DNA of 64,000 bases, from the NCBI GenBank assembly GCA_029866325.1, contig JARWZO010000003.1, forward strand, positions 124,001 through 188,000, given 5' to 3'. Below are positions 45,342-53,703 of the stretch, piece by piece (positions within the stretch are counted from its first letter, which is position 1; every line of letters begins with the position of its first letter). Source of the stretch: Fluviicola sp. GTDB taxonomy: Bacteria; Bacteroidota; Bacteroidia; Flavobacteriales_D; Crocinitomicaceae. Under the pieces are notes generated by a model. That model saw nothing but the letters and a program-made list of their open reading frames with translations, was not told the DNA's origin and did not search any database. Made by a program: the position numbers and the translations under genes.

Positions 45342-46397
45342 TTATTTATTTATTTTGACATTCGATTTGTCTTCCAGATTCACCTGACCTTTCACCACGA
45401 TTTGATCAGTTTTGGAAATTCCACTGATCACTTCAATGTAATCGCCATCAGAAATTCCTGCATTGAAATCGATCAAGATCGCTTTTCCATCGCGCACCAC
45501 ATAAACTTGTGGGTTTTTAGACGATCCGATAAGCGCTTTACGCGGAATTGCAAGTCTGCTTTTGCTGCTGCTATTGGATAAACGAACCGATCCATACATA
45601 CCCGCCATCAATTCCTGTTCGCTGTTTTTTAAGGTGATTTGCACTTTGAAGTTGTGCGATTTATCGGCTACTACACTGATGTTGGTCACTTTTCCGTCAA
45701 ACGAACGGTCACCATAAATATCGGCCTTTACCGAAACAGCTTGGTTCAATTTGAATTTAAGAATGTCGCGCTCCGGAACGCTTACCGTTAGTTTCAAGGA
45801 TGAAATATCCGTGATTTCAACCAATGGTGTTCCAGGCCCGATTACAGATCCTAAATCGACCAATTTCTTGGTGATCACGCCTGAAAACGGTGCTTTGATA
45901 GTAGTGCTGCGTAATTGTTTCTGCAATTGTTTCTTTTGAATTTCAGCAGAACGCAAACCTAATTTGGTTTTTTCGACCTGAACTCCGGCTACCGCGTTAT
46001 CTTTAGCAAGGTTGGAATAGCGGTTATCGTCGTTTCGTTGACCTTCAATGGAAACTTCAGCGTTTTCCAGTTGTAATTGAAGCATTTCGTCGTCGATTTT
46101 TGCAATCACGGTTCCTTGTGAAACACGGTCACCTTCTTCAATCGACAAGCGAATGATTTTTCCGGAAGCATCCGATCCGATGGTGTTTTGACGGTACGGT
46201 TCAAATGTTCCCAAGTACGAAAAACCGCTTTCAAATGTGTGTTTTTCCATCGTTGTCGTTTCAACCAACACCGCGGCATTCGCATCGTGAATATAGATTT
46301 TTGCTGCTGCTTTATCTTTGTTTGACATCAATTTCAGGACTGTTAAACTGATTAGTCCAACAACTACAACTCCAATGATTATTACTCTTCTGTTCAT
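45342..46397 (-). CDS. RND efflux periplasmic adaptor (membrane fusion protein)
   Basis: 351 aa. N-terminal membrane anchor (MNRRVIIIGVVVVGLISLTV), then a lipoyl half (GSDASGKIIRLSIEEGDRVS), a short alpha-hairpin, the second lipoyl half (TIKAPFSGVITKKLVDLGSV) and beta-barrel domains. Bridges the AcrB-like permease and the TolC-like channel encoded on either side. Confidence 0.95.
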   Translation of the reverse strand: MNRRVIIIGVVVVGLISLTVLKLMSNKDKAAAKIYIHDANAAVLVETTTMEKHTFESGFSYLGTFEPYRQNTIGSDASGKIIRLSIEEGDRVSQGTVIAKIDDEMLQLQLENAEVSIEGQRNDDNRYSNLAKDNAVAGVQVEKTKLGLRSAEIQKKQLQKQLRSTTIKAPFSGVITKKLVDLGSVIGPGTPLVEITDISSLKLTVSVPERDILKFKLNQAVSVKADIYGDRSFDGKVTNISVVADKSHNFKVQITLKNSEQELMAGMYGSVRLSNSSSKSRLAIPRKALIGSSKNPQVYVVRDGKAILIDFNAGISDGDYIEVISGISKTDQIVVKGQVNLEDKSNVKINK

Positions 46398-46449
46398 TTT
46401 GAATGATATTTAATGCTATTTGCGATCAACTGAATGTTGTTTCAGTTTG

Positions 46450-47748
46450 TTATTTAATATTTCCGATTGATTTTAAATAGGCCAATTCTGCCTGACGTAA
46501 TTGTACATAAGCCGCTACCACGTTTGTTTGCGCTTGTTGCAAGCCATTGTCGGCTGTGATCAAATCATTGGAACTTACCGTTCCCTCGTTGAATTGTGCT
46601 TCCGTTTGTTTGTAAACACGTTCGGCCAAAATCAACTGTTCTTTCGAAATAGCCAGTGAACCTGTTTGAATTTCGATTTGTTTTTTGGCGTTGTTGGTTA
46701 CCATTTCAAGTTGTTGTTTAGCCAACTCCTGCTGATTAGTGATTTTCTCTGCATTGATAGCATTTACTTTTTGTTTGTTGTGTTTTTCCAAACCGTCAAA
46801 CAAGGTCCAGTTGAGTTGCAAGCCCAAAAATGCCGACTCGATTCCCGTTCTGAAATCATCAGCCGGTTTCATATTGTAGTTATAATTATAAGCTGCATAA
46901 AAAGCCAGATTTGGTAAATAAGCCATGTTTGTTCCCTTGCGCTCTTCGATATTCAACTGTTTCTGTGCTTCCAATAATTTCAATTCAGGATACTCAATTG
47001 TAGATTCATCCACCAAAATCGTTTTTTCCACCAATACATCCGAAGCCAGTGTGATTGGTTGTTTCGGATCTATTCCTATTAGAATCTTGAGTAGATTTTC
47101 CAATTGTTCTTTGGAAGCTTTTAACGTTTCGCGGGTATTCACCAAACTCAATCGGTTGATGCGCAATTTATCCACCTCGGTACCAACAATCAACCCTTCA
47201 CGTTCCATGGCTTCCATGTTCTTGATCAACTTATCCATGCTGGCGATATTTCCAACTACAAAATCGTGTTGTTTTGACAGTGCTTGTAGGTTGAAATATG
47301 TGCCTGCAACTTGTTGTTTGATCTCCTGAACGGCCAGATCGTGTTGCGTTTCAATGATTTGACTGTTGATTTCCAACGCTCTCAAACCGTAATTTACCTG
47401 CGGATTGTACAAAATCTGCGTTAATTGCAAGGTATTGCTCAGGTTAATCGGAACCCCGAATTGAACTGTTGAATACGTTCCAGGCGTACCTCCGAAAAAA
47501 GCGGCGGGAACCACTTGTCCGGGGATAATGGCGTTGTACTTGTAATCGCCGGTGAAGGTTAATTTTGGCAATCGTGCTGACATATATGAATCGATCTGCT
47601 TTTCATTGGAAGCCATATCCAATCGTGCATTCCTGATCGTAAGGTTTGCCGTGTCTGCCATTTTGAGGCAAGTTTCCAGATCGAGCTCTTGTGCCGTGGC
47701 GGAAAACCCACTTAACACGAGTGCGAACCCCAGTAGTTGCTTTTTCAT
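46450..47748 (-). CDS. TolC-family outer-membrane efflux channel
   Basis: 432 aa from MKKQLLGFALVLSGFSATAQ, a signal peptide; an in-frame ATG 33 nt upstream would only add a hydrophilic leader. Two OEP repeats with long coiled helices, ELDLETCLKMADTANLTIRN at the start and TEAQFNEGTVSSNDLITADN in the second repeat. Completes the tripartite pump with the adaptor 52 nt downstream. Confidence 0.93.
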   Translation of the reverse strand: MKKQLLGFALVLSGFSATAQELDLETCLKMADTANLTIRNARLDMASNEKQIDSYMSARLPKLTFTGDYKYNAIIPGQVVPAAFFGGTPGTYSTVQFGVPINLSNTLQLTQILYNPQVNYGLRALEINSQIIETQHDLAVQEIKQQVAGTYFNLQALSKQHDFVVGNIASMDKLIKNMEAMEREGLIVGTEVDKLRINRLSLVNTRETLKASKEQLENLLKILIGIDPKQPITLASDVLVEKTILVDESTIEYPELKLLEAQKQLNIEERKGTNMAYLPNLAFYAAYNYNYNMKPADDFRTGIESAFLGLQLNWTLFDGLEKHNKQKVNAINAEKITNQQELAKQQLEMVTNNAKKQIEIQTGSLAISKEQLILAERVYKQTEAQFNEGTVSSNDLITADNGLQQAQTNVVAAYVQLRQAELAYLKSIGNIK

Positions 47749-47791
47749 ATTGTTCGATGTTTTAAATTGCTGTTTAAACATGTTGAATGCG

Positions 47792-48406
47792 TTACTTATT
47801 GATAAATAGATAATTAATCATCATCTCGGTGACATACTGTTTATGAAGAACCAATTGTTGTTCATAATGTTCATCCGATACATGTAAGGCGTTTTGTACA
47901 AATGGTTTTCCGAGAAATGGAAAATGACAGTTTGACATCAAAATAAGCGCAATACTCAGGAGGTCCATTTTCCGGATTTCACCCGCTTCCTGTGCTTTTT
48001 GAATGTCATTAAAAATCCCTGTTTCGGCTATTTTGTCTTTCATCCAATACATATTTCCTGCACCGCAGCCATCTGCCCTACTCATCTCACCTATAATAAA
48101 ACCAGGCATTTCAGGATGTTTGGTTAAAAAATCATATTCGCGTTCTATGAAAATGCGCATTTTGCTTTCCAGTGATAAATCGGTGCTAAACACATCAACC
48201 ATTGAAAGCATAAAATCTTCGAGCGCAGCCCGAAAAATAAGTTGGAAGAGTTGTCCTTTGGATCTAAAATAATAGTTCACAAGAGCCACATTCATTCCTG
48301 CTTCTTTGGCAATCTCTCTGGTAGAGCAACCATCAAAGCCTTTGGCCATAAACACACGTTTTGCAGCCTCTTTGATTTTTAATTCTGTTGAAAGATCTTG
48401 AGTCAT
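47792..48406 (-). CDS. TetR-family transcriptional regulator of the efflux operon
   Basis: 204 aa. HTH domain at the N-terminus: KIKEAAKRVFMAKGFDGCST, then REIAKEAGMNVALVNYYFRS. The ligand-binding domain is helical, as usual. It is the first gene of the operon ahead of the TolC, adaptor and permease genes, with only 43 nt to tolC. An inverted repeat 34-53 nt upstream of its start is a likely autoregulatory operator. Start chosen at 48406 (MTQDLST), which lies after the upstream in-frame ATG. Confidence 0.93.
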   Translation of the reverse strand: MTQDLSTELKIKEAAKRVFMAKGFDGCSTREIAKEAGMNVALVNYYFRSKGQLFQLIFRAALEDFMLSMVDVFSTDLSLESKMRIFIEREYDFLTKHPEMPGFIIGEMSRADGCGAGNMYWMKDKIAETGIFNDIQKAQEAGEIRKMDLLSIALILMSNCHFPFLGKPFVQNALHVSDEHYEQQLVLHKQYVTEMMINYLFINK

Positions 48407-48439
48407 TTTTAATGAATTGGGTGTAAAATTAAGCACTCA

Positions 48440-48459
48440 TTTTAAACAAGCGTTTAAAA
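48440..48459. promoter_or_regulatory. Candidate TetR operator
   Basis: Perfect 8-bp dyad TTTTAAAC-AAGC-GTTTAAAA upstream of the TetR-led efflux operon. Confidence 0.55.
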
Positions 48460-48596
48460 CAAAGAAATAAATTTGTTAAAATATGCCAATTTTATTCAAA
48501 AAGTGAACTTCAGAACTACTTGAATAACTATAAATAGGAGGTTTCAGAGAATCGTTGTATTTTTATAAAATAAACCAAAGTATAGGTGTCTTTACT

Positions 48597-48733
48597 CCCA
48601 CAGATGCACAGATTAGGCTCGCCTAACGGACTCGCATGAATGTCAGAAAATCAGAATACTAAAATCTGCACCGTCAACCTGAGGCTGAAGAGCAAAGAAT
48701 CTGTGAGGAATATGCGTATCGGCCAGCCGACAC
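48597..48733. repeat. Palindromic dispersed repeat, diverged copy 2
   Basis: Fills most of the 369-bp gap between tetR and arfB. It holds CCCACAGATGCACAGATT (48597-48614), GGCTCGCCTAACGG and GTATCGGCCAGCCGACAC (48716-48733), which correspond in a different order to parts of the repeat at 9653-9736. No coding potential seen in the gap. Confidence 0.5.
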
Positions 48734-48775
48734 TGCATCACTAATGTTATTTTGGGATAAAACACATTTTTAAAC

Positions 48776-49180
48776 ATGAAAGCAATCCTTCCTGATCTTT
48801 CACCGGAAATCACGGTTAAAACAAGCCGAAGTGGTGGTAAAGGCGGTCAACACGTCAATAAAGTTTCTACCAAGGTGGAACTGGCTTTTGATTTGGCGAA
48901 TACTCACTTGTTGTCTGAGGAACAAAAGTCGTTGTTATTGGAGCGTTTAAGCGGAAAATTAACCAAGGAAGGAGTCTTGTTGATTGTTTCTCAGTCGGAG
49001 CGCACGCAACTTGGGAACAAACGCGTTGCCATGGTCAAATTGATCGAACTGTTGGAAAGGAACTTAATTGTCGAGAAAAAACGAAAACCTACAAAAGTTC
49101 CGAAATCGGTCATTGAAAAACGACTGATTGCTAAGAAAAGACGAGGGGAAATCAAAAAATTCCGGAAACCGGAATTTTAA
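48776..49180 (+). CDS. arfB: Alternative ribosome-rescue factor B (peptidyl-tRNA hydrolase)
   Basis: 134 aa. Release-factor-like GGQ motif in TSRSGGKGGQHVNKVSTKVEL, and the basic C-terminal tail (KSVIEKRLIAKKRRGEIKKF) that enters the mRNA channel of stalled ribosomes. Hydrolyses peptidyl-tRNA on ribosomes without a stop codon. Length and tail distinguish it from RF1/RF2 fragments. Confidence 0.93.
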   Translation: MKAILPDLSPEITVKTSRSGGKGGQHVNKVSTKVELAFDLANTHLLSEEQKSLLLERLSGKLTKEGVLLIVSQSERTQLGNKRVAMVKLIELLERNLIVEKKRKPTKVPKSVIEKRLIAKKRRGEIKKFRKPEF

Positions 49181-49200
49181 TTATAAATGGCAGAATTATG

Positions 49201-49240
49201 AATTATCAAGGAGTTTCAAGGTAAATTCTCTTGATAATTT
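49201..49240. terminator. Hairpin between convergent arfB and outer-membrane protein genes
   Basis: AATTATCAAGGAG pairs with CTCTTGATAATT (one bulge). AT-rich, no strong T tract, so termination is uncertain. Confidence 0.4.
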
Positions 49241-49268
49241 AATCATTCATAATTCATAATTGATAATT

Positions 49269-49955
49269 CTACTCAGGTGTATCAATAAACGTATCCGACC
49301 GTTTGTTCTTAAAATAATACGACATTCCGAATCCGACAATGAGTGCTTGAGCAGGTTTATTGAGATCATCTTCGGTGTATCCGCCAAGCGTTTGAAGTCC
49401 TACATGATAAGGTTTAAAATCGTATCCACTGATATTATAACCTACAATCCAGCGATACGCTACAGCCTCATCAGAAGCAAGTACCAATGAAAAAGTCGGT
49501 TCAATAAATGCTGCTGTTACGCGTTGAATTCCAACTTCGCGGGTAAGATCGGTCACAAAAGCAGTTTGCGCCAAGCCTCCTTTGCACCCTATTTCTATCG
49601 CCAAACGTTCGGTTTGCCATTTATGCCATCCGGCTTCGATAAATGCGCCGTAAGTATGCGCTCCGCCATTCATTTTCACCGGAACTTTAAATTCACTAAT
49701 GATGTAATAGCTGTATTTAGGGCCGGCGGCTACATACCAATCGCGGGCAAACTTATATTGCAGTTTAGGCTGTACGTTTACCAAACCATTCAAATACGCG
49801 CGGTAAGCTCCGTTTGCTCTACCCGACGGCAATGCCAACTCCATCGTAACATTGAGTTTGTCATTGCCAATTTGAGCCAATCCGCTATTCGCGAAACCGA
49901 GCACAACAAGCGCAAAGAGCATTCTTCTAATATAGTATGAGCGTTGCATCATCAT
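49269..49955 (-). CDS. Hypothetical outer-membrane beta-barrel protein
   Basis: 228 aa. Signal peptide (RRMLFALVVLGFANSGLAQ) followed by alternating amphipathic strands (VQPKLQYKFARDWYVAAGPKY, then YGAFIEAGWHKWQTERLAIE and ALIVGFGMSYYF), with an aromatic residue in the penultimate strand. Consistent with an 8- to 10-stranded porin-like or OmpW/outer-membrane-beta-brl protein. Function unknown. Exact start among three adjacent ATGs is uncertain. Confidence 0.65.
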   Translation of the reverse strand: MMMQRSYYIRRMLFALVVLGFANSGLAQIGNDKLNVTMELALPSGRANGAYRAYLNGLVNVQPKLQYKFARDWYVAAGPKYSYYIISEFKVPVKMNGGAHTYGAFIEAGWHKWQTERLAIEIGCKGGLAQTAFVTDLTREVGIQRVTAAFIEPTFSLVLASDEAVAYRWIVGYNISGYDFKPYHVGLQTLGGYTEDDLNKPAQALIVGFGMSYYFKNKRSDTFIDTPE

Positions 49956-50005
49956 ATCAAAGCTACTAATTTATAATCTATAACGCTGAATCGTTTTTCA
50001 GATTG

Positions 50006-50013
50006 TACTTTTG
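50006..50013 (+). promoter_or_regulatory. -7 promoter box, leaderless arrangement
   Basis: TACTTTTG ends 4 nt (ACCG) before the ATG at 50018. Confidence 0.45.
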
Positions 50014-50017
50014 ACCG

Positions 50018-50944
50018 ATGATTCGCAGTATTCTTTATATCATTCTTTCCGGAATTGCCTTTTTCTGCGTGAATTTCATCGTAAAACTATTCGGAGAAAC
50101 GGATCATCAGCTGATTAAAGGGCTGCAACATTACCCGACACACGAATTGGTGTTTTTCAGATCACTTATTTCCTTTTCCATCAGTTTTGCGATCATCAAA
50201 TACCGCAGATTACCCGTTTTGGGAAATAACCGAAAATGGCTTTTCCTTCGCGGAACAAGCGGGATGATTGCCCTAACGCTATTCTTTTTTACACTGCATC
50301 ATTTACCTCTTGCAATTGCTTCAACTTTGCAATATCTCTCGCCAATTTTCACGGTACTAATTGCAGGCTATTTGTTCAAAGAATCCATTTCGCGCTGGCA
50401 ATATTATTGCAGTGTACTTGCTTTTTCGGGAGTTGTATTAATCGGCGTCAACGATATCTCGGGCGGAGTACACATTTCATCATCCGATCTGATCTGGATT
50501 GGTTTGGGAATCATTTCTTCTTTTCTTTCAGGCATTGCTTACAACGCCATTGTGAAACTCAGAACCACCGAAGAACCAATCAATATTGTAATTTATTTTC
50601 CGATGCTAGCACTTCCGCTTACTGGAATATGGTGTTTGTTTGATTTCACCGTTCCCCGCGGAATTGAGTGGTTATTACTATTGCTAATCGGCATTTTCAC
50701 ACAAATAGCTCAGGTATTACTTACACGCGCGCTGATGTTCGGCAAGACAACAACCATTGTTCCATTTCAGTATCTGGGAGCCATTTATGCATTGATTACA
50801 GGATGGTTTATTTTTAACGAACAATTAGAGTGGATTTCGCTTCTTGGAATGGTGTTGATCATAGGAGGTGTGATCGTGAATGCATTGATTAGAAAACAAG
50901 TCAATCCCAGTGGTGATAAGGGTGTAAACGTTTCTAACGGTTAG
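50018..50944 (+). CDS. EamA-domain (DMT superfamily) transporter
   Basis: 308 aa. Ten membrane helices in two EamA repeats: FFRSLISFSISFAIIKYR and LAIASTLQYLSPIFTVLIAG in the first, GIISSFLSGIAYNAIVKLR and IVPFQYLGAIYALITGWF in the second. Exports or imports small metabolites; substrate unknown. The last 14 residues (VNPSGDKGVNVSNG) are encoded by a copy of the GTTTCTAACGGTTAG intergenic repeat, whose TAG supplies the stop codon, so the native C-terminus was probably altered by the repeat. Confidence 0.88.
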   Translation: MIRSILYIILSGIAFFCVNFIVKLFGETDHQLIKGLQHYPTHELVFFRSLISFSISFAIIKYRRLPVLGNNRKWLFLRGTSGMIALTLFFFTLHHLPLAIASTLQYLSPIFTVLIAGYLFKESISRWQYYCSVLAFSGVVLIGVNDISGGVHISSSDLIWIGLGIISSFLSGIAYNAIVKLRTTEEPINIVIYFPMLALPLTGIWCLFDFTVPRGIEWLLLLLIGIFTQIAQVLLTRALMFGKTTTIVPFQYLGAIYALITGWFIFNEQLEWISLLGMVLIIGGVIVNALIRKQVNPSGDKGVNVSNG

Positions 50945-51053
50945 GAACGGATAAGAATAAATTCCAAAAAACTGGTAGTATAAGGAGCGTGTTTCCGTAA
51001 AATAATCGTGTGATTTCGTTGGTTTTGGGAGTCGTTTCTAACCGTTAGAAACG
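50901..51053. repeat. GTTTCTAACGGTTAG repeat, inverted pair
   Basis: A plus-strand unit at 50901-50954 (TCAATCCCAGTG, GTGTAAACGTTTCTAACGG, TTAGGAACGGATAA) and a minus-strand unit at 51033-51053, where CGTTTCTAAC and GTTAGAAACG form perfect 10-bp arms around one base. The 301-bp gap to the next gene contains otherwise only the promoter at 51174-51203. Confidence 0.8.
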
Positions 51054-51173
51054 TTTAGACCATTGAAAAATGTGGCTTACCGTGATTTTTCATTCTGAAT
51101 CAACTTATCAAAAATGGAACTTCACCAACCTGAAATTGTGAATTACTCGGTTAATTATTTTTCCCGATTGCAC

Positions 51174-51203
51174 TTGTTACTCGCGTGAATCCTGCTAACT
51201 TTG
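51174..51203 (+). promoter_or_regulatory. Promoter of the alpha-oxoamine synthase gene
   Basis: TTG at 51174-51176, 19-nt spacer, TAACTTTG at 51196-51203: an exact match to the Bacteroidota -33/-7 arrangement. The leader is about 40 nt. Confidence 0.7.
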
Positions 51204-51245
51204 CCGTATTAAATCATCCATTACTTACAGGTTATCTGTATATTA

Positions 51246-52532
51246 ATGGAAAATGAATCTATAATGGCAGATATTTTCGATAAAATTCAGCGCAATCGTG
51301 GTCCGATCGGACAATACTCAAAGGGAGTTCATGGGTATTTTACATTTCCAAAACTTGAAGGTGAACTAGGAAACAAAATGGTGTTTCGTGGAAAAGAATG
51401 CCTGGTTTGGTCTTTGAACAATTATTTAGGTTTGGCAAATCATCCTGAGGTCCGTGAAGCAGATCGTAAAGCGGCTGAAACATACGGATTGGCTTACCCA
51501 ATGGGAGCCAGAATGATGACTGGTCAAACCGGTGAGCATGAAAAACTGGAAAATGAATTGTCTGAATTCATGGGTAAAGAAGACACCATTCTTCTAAACT
51601 TCGGTTACCAGGGAATGGTATCGGCAATCGACTGTTTGGTTGATCGTAGCGATATCATCGTTTATGACAGTGAAGCTCATGCTTGTATCCTTGACGGAAT
51701 GCGCTTGCACACCGGAAAACGTTTTGTTTTCCAACACAACGATATGGAAAGTTTCGACAAACAAATGCGCAATGCAACGCGTTTGGCTGAAACTACAGGA
51801 GGTGGCATTTTGGTCATTACTGAAGGTGTTTTCGGAATGGCCGGAGATCAAGGTAGATTGGCCGATATTGTTGAATTCCGCAAATCAGGTAAATACAACT
51901 TCCGTTTGTTTGTTGATGATGCTCACGGTTTCGGTACACTTGGAGAAACAGGTCAAGGTGCCGGTGAAGCTCAAGGCGTTCAAGGTGAAATCGATATTCT
52001 TTTCGGAACATTCGCAAAATCAATGGCCTCTATCGGCGGATTTATTTGCGGTGATGAATCGATTGTAGAATTCCTACGTTACAATATGCGCTCGCAAATG
52101 TTTGCAAAAGCATTGCCGATCACTATTACAATCGGTGCACGTAAACGTTTGGAATTGCTAAGAACTCGTCCTGAGTTGAAAGAAAAATTGTGGACGATTT
52201 CCAATGCATTGCAATCAGGTTTGAAAAATGCAGGTTTCGATATCGGAGCTACCAATTCACCGGTGACACCTGTATTCATGAAAGGAAATCTTGCGGAAGC
52301 AACCAACCTTACATTCGACCTTCGTGAAAACTACAATATCTTCTGTTCAATCGTTATTTATCCGGTTGTACCGAAAGATGTGATCATGTTACGTTTGATT
52401 CCAACAGCTGCTCATACGCTTGAGGATGTTAGCTATACCATTGAAACATTCAAGAAATTGAAAGACAAATTGGATAGCGGTGCATACAAAGCAGATGAAT
52501 TAGCTTCTGTTGAAGTTGATAAGAAAAAATAA
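51246..52532 (+). CDS. PLP-dependent alpha-oxoamine synthase (serine palmitoyltransferase-like)
   Basis: 428 aa. Class II aminotransferase fold: NNYLGLANHPEV, GARMMTGQTGEHEKLENELS, YDSEAHACILDGMRLHTG, FVDDAHGFGTLGETGQGAGE and the PLP-lysine block FGTFAKSMASIGGFI. The pattern matches KBL/AONS/SPT enzymes that condense an amino acid with an acyl-CoA. Many Bacteroidota use such an enzyme for sphingolipids or sulfonolipids; absence of nearby biotin genes favours a lipid role over BioF. A second Met at 51264 (MADIFDKIQ) is an equally good start. Closed by a strong terminator. Confidence 0.8.
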   Translation: MENESIMADIFDKIQRNRGPIGQYSKGVHGYFTFPKLEGELGNKMVFRGKECLVWSLNNYLGLANHPEVREADRKAAETYGLAYPMGARMMTGQTGEHEKLENELSEFMGKEDTILLNFGYQGMVSAIDCLVDRSDIIVYDSEAHACILDGMRLHTGKRFVFQHNDMESFDKQMRNATRLAETTGGGILVITEGVFGMAGDQGRLADIVEFRKSGKYNFRLFVDDAHGFGTLGETGQGAGEAQGVQGEIDILFGTFAKSMASIGGFICGDESIVEFLRYNMRSQMFAKALPITITIGARKRLELLRTRPELKEKLWTISNALQSGLKNAGFDIGATNSPVTPVFMKGNLAEATNLTFDLRENYNIFCSIVIYPVVPKDVIMLRLIPTAAHTLEDVSYTIETFKKLKDKLDSGAYKADELASVEVDKKK

Positions 52533-52552
52533 AATTCGCACTGTGAATTGTG

Positions 52553-52585
52553 AAAAGAGACTTCTAACGGAGTCTCTTTTTTTTT
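52553..52585 (+). terminator. Rho-independent terminator
   Basis: Ten-bp stem AAAAGAGACT/AGTCTCTTTT, 8-nt loop and a T9 run. Confidence 0.9.
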
Positions 52586-52710
52586 GCAAATGGAGGCGGA
52601 TAATCAGTGGTAGTTAAAGTCTCTGCGAGACAAGACATAAGGCAGATTGGCGTTTTTTTAAATAACACGCTCTGCAGTAGACTTTCCTTCGTCAGTCACT
52701 ACAGATCATG

Positions 52711-52735
52711 AAAAAGGAGGACCTAAATCCTCCTC
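52711..52735 (-). terminator. Rho-independent terminator of the secreted-protein gene
   Basis: On the minus strand, AGGAGGA/TCCTCCT with a 6-nt loop followed by Ts, 25 nt past the stop at 52761. Confidence 0.75.
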
Positions 52736-52760
52736 TTGTTGAAAATCAATTAATAAAGAA

Positions 52761-53537
52761 CTAATCAAAAAGTTTGTATCCGGTCCACGTTCTTGAATAC
52801 GTGTCGAATAAGAATACACGATCATTGCAATAAGAAACACGGAAGAAATCAGGCAGTTCTTCGATAGGATCACATGAACCTGACTTTAAGACTACCTTGC
52901 CTGTTTCTTTACCGCTAGATGCGCTGAACAAATGAACAGTCATTGTTTCGGCTTCAAACAAAGCTATCTCATAATTTTTTACCCCTGTATACATTGGTCC
53001 GTTTGTATTCAGGGTTGTATTCATATCTGTTGGAGAAAGCGTAAGTGTTTTGCTTTTGTTTTTTCCAGGTTTGAAAAAATAAGCCGTAAATCCTTCCACA
53101 AACATGATCGATTTCTTTTTCACAGCATAAGTAGCAACGGTTTGTCCTTCCATTCCGTAGGAGAATGAAGTAGCTACAGATCCTTTGATAGTACCATCAG
53201 TGTTTAACTTAATTTCAAATCCGCCTTGGTTGTCGTAGCTGATTCCTTGTATGCTTTTGGTACTTGGATTATACCACATGCCACGAACGTCGAACCCAAC
53301 CTCCTGTGATGCAATTGAAGTTCCACTTGAACTGTGTACTTCTATAGGATACAAGGAGTTTCCGGCAAATACAGTATAATATAATTGTGTTGAAGGATTG
53401 TAAGTAACGGAAACACCGTTTGTACCATCTTCACCCTGAACAGTTAAGGTGATATCACAATTGGAATTCATCAACGGAGACTGAGCTGTAGTAAACATTG
53501 TAGTTACCAAGCCAAGTATGAGCAGTAATTTATTCAT
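52761..53537 (-). CDS. Secreted protein of unknown function
   Basis: 258 aa. Signal peptide (MNKLLLILGLVTTMFTTAQS). The mature part has repeated strands such as QLYYTVFAGNSLYPIEVHSS, TKSIQGISYDNQGGFEIKLN and CNDRVFLFDTYSRTWTGYKL, which suggests a single beta-propeller; Cys near both ends may form a disulfide closing it. No T9SS domain or catalytic motif. Flanked by terminators on both sides, so monocistronic. Confidence 0.7.
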   Translation of the reverse strand: MNKLLLILGLVTTMFTTAQSPLMNSNCDITLTVQGEDGTNGVSVTYNPSTQLYYTVFAGNSLYPIEVHSSSGTSIASQEVGFDVRGMWYNPSTKSIQGISYDNQGGFEIKLNTDGTIKGSVATSFSYGMEGQTVATYAVKKKSIMFVEGFTAYFFKPGKNKSKTLTLSPTDMNTTLNTNGPMYTGVKNYEIALFEAETMTVHLFSASSGKETGKVVLKSGSCDPIEELPDFFRVSYCNDRVFLFDTYSRTWTGYKLFD

Positions 53538-53650
53538 AGCTATTTTTATTTCTAAAGTAGTAAAGTAATTCAGAATAGATCACAAGCAACTAATAAAATA
53601 CTACAAATGATGTAGTTGAAGATCAATCAACTTAATGGTTAACTAAGTGC

Positions 53651-53703
53651 TAAAAAACGAAATGCTGAAAGCGACTCCTCTACTAGTCACTCTCAGCATT
53701 TCG
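53651..53703 (-). terminator. Terminator hairpin of the two-component operon or an upstream RNA
   Basis: Arms 53658-53668 (CGAAATGCTGA) and 53693-53703 are exactly complementary, with further inner pairing (AG/CT, GAC/GTC). On the minus strand a T6 tract follows. It lies about 290 nt beyond the response-regulator stop codon. Confidence 0.65.

Noticed and set aside
52563-52570. TCTAACGG in the terminator loop as another copy of the GTTTCTAACGGTTAG repeat
   Set aside because: Only eight bases match and the flanks do not.
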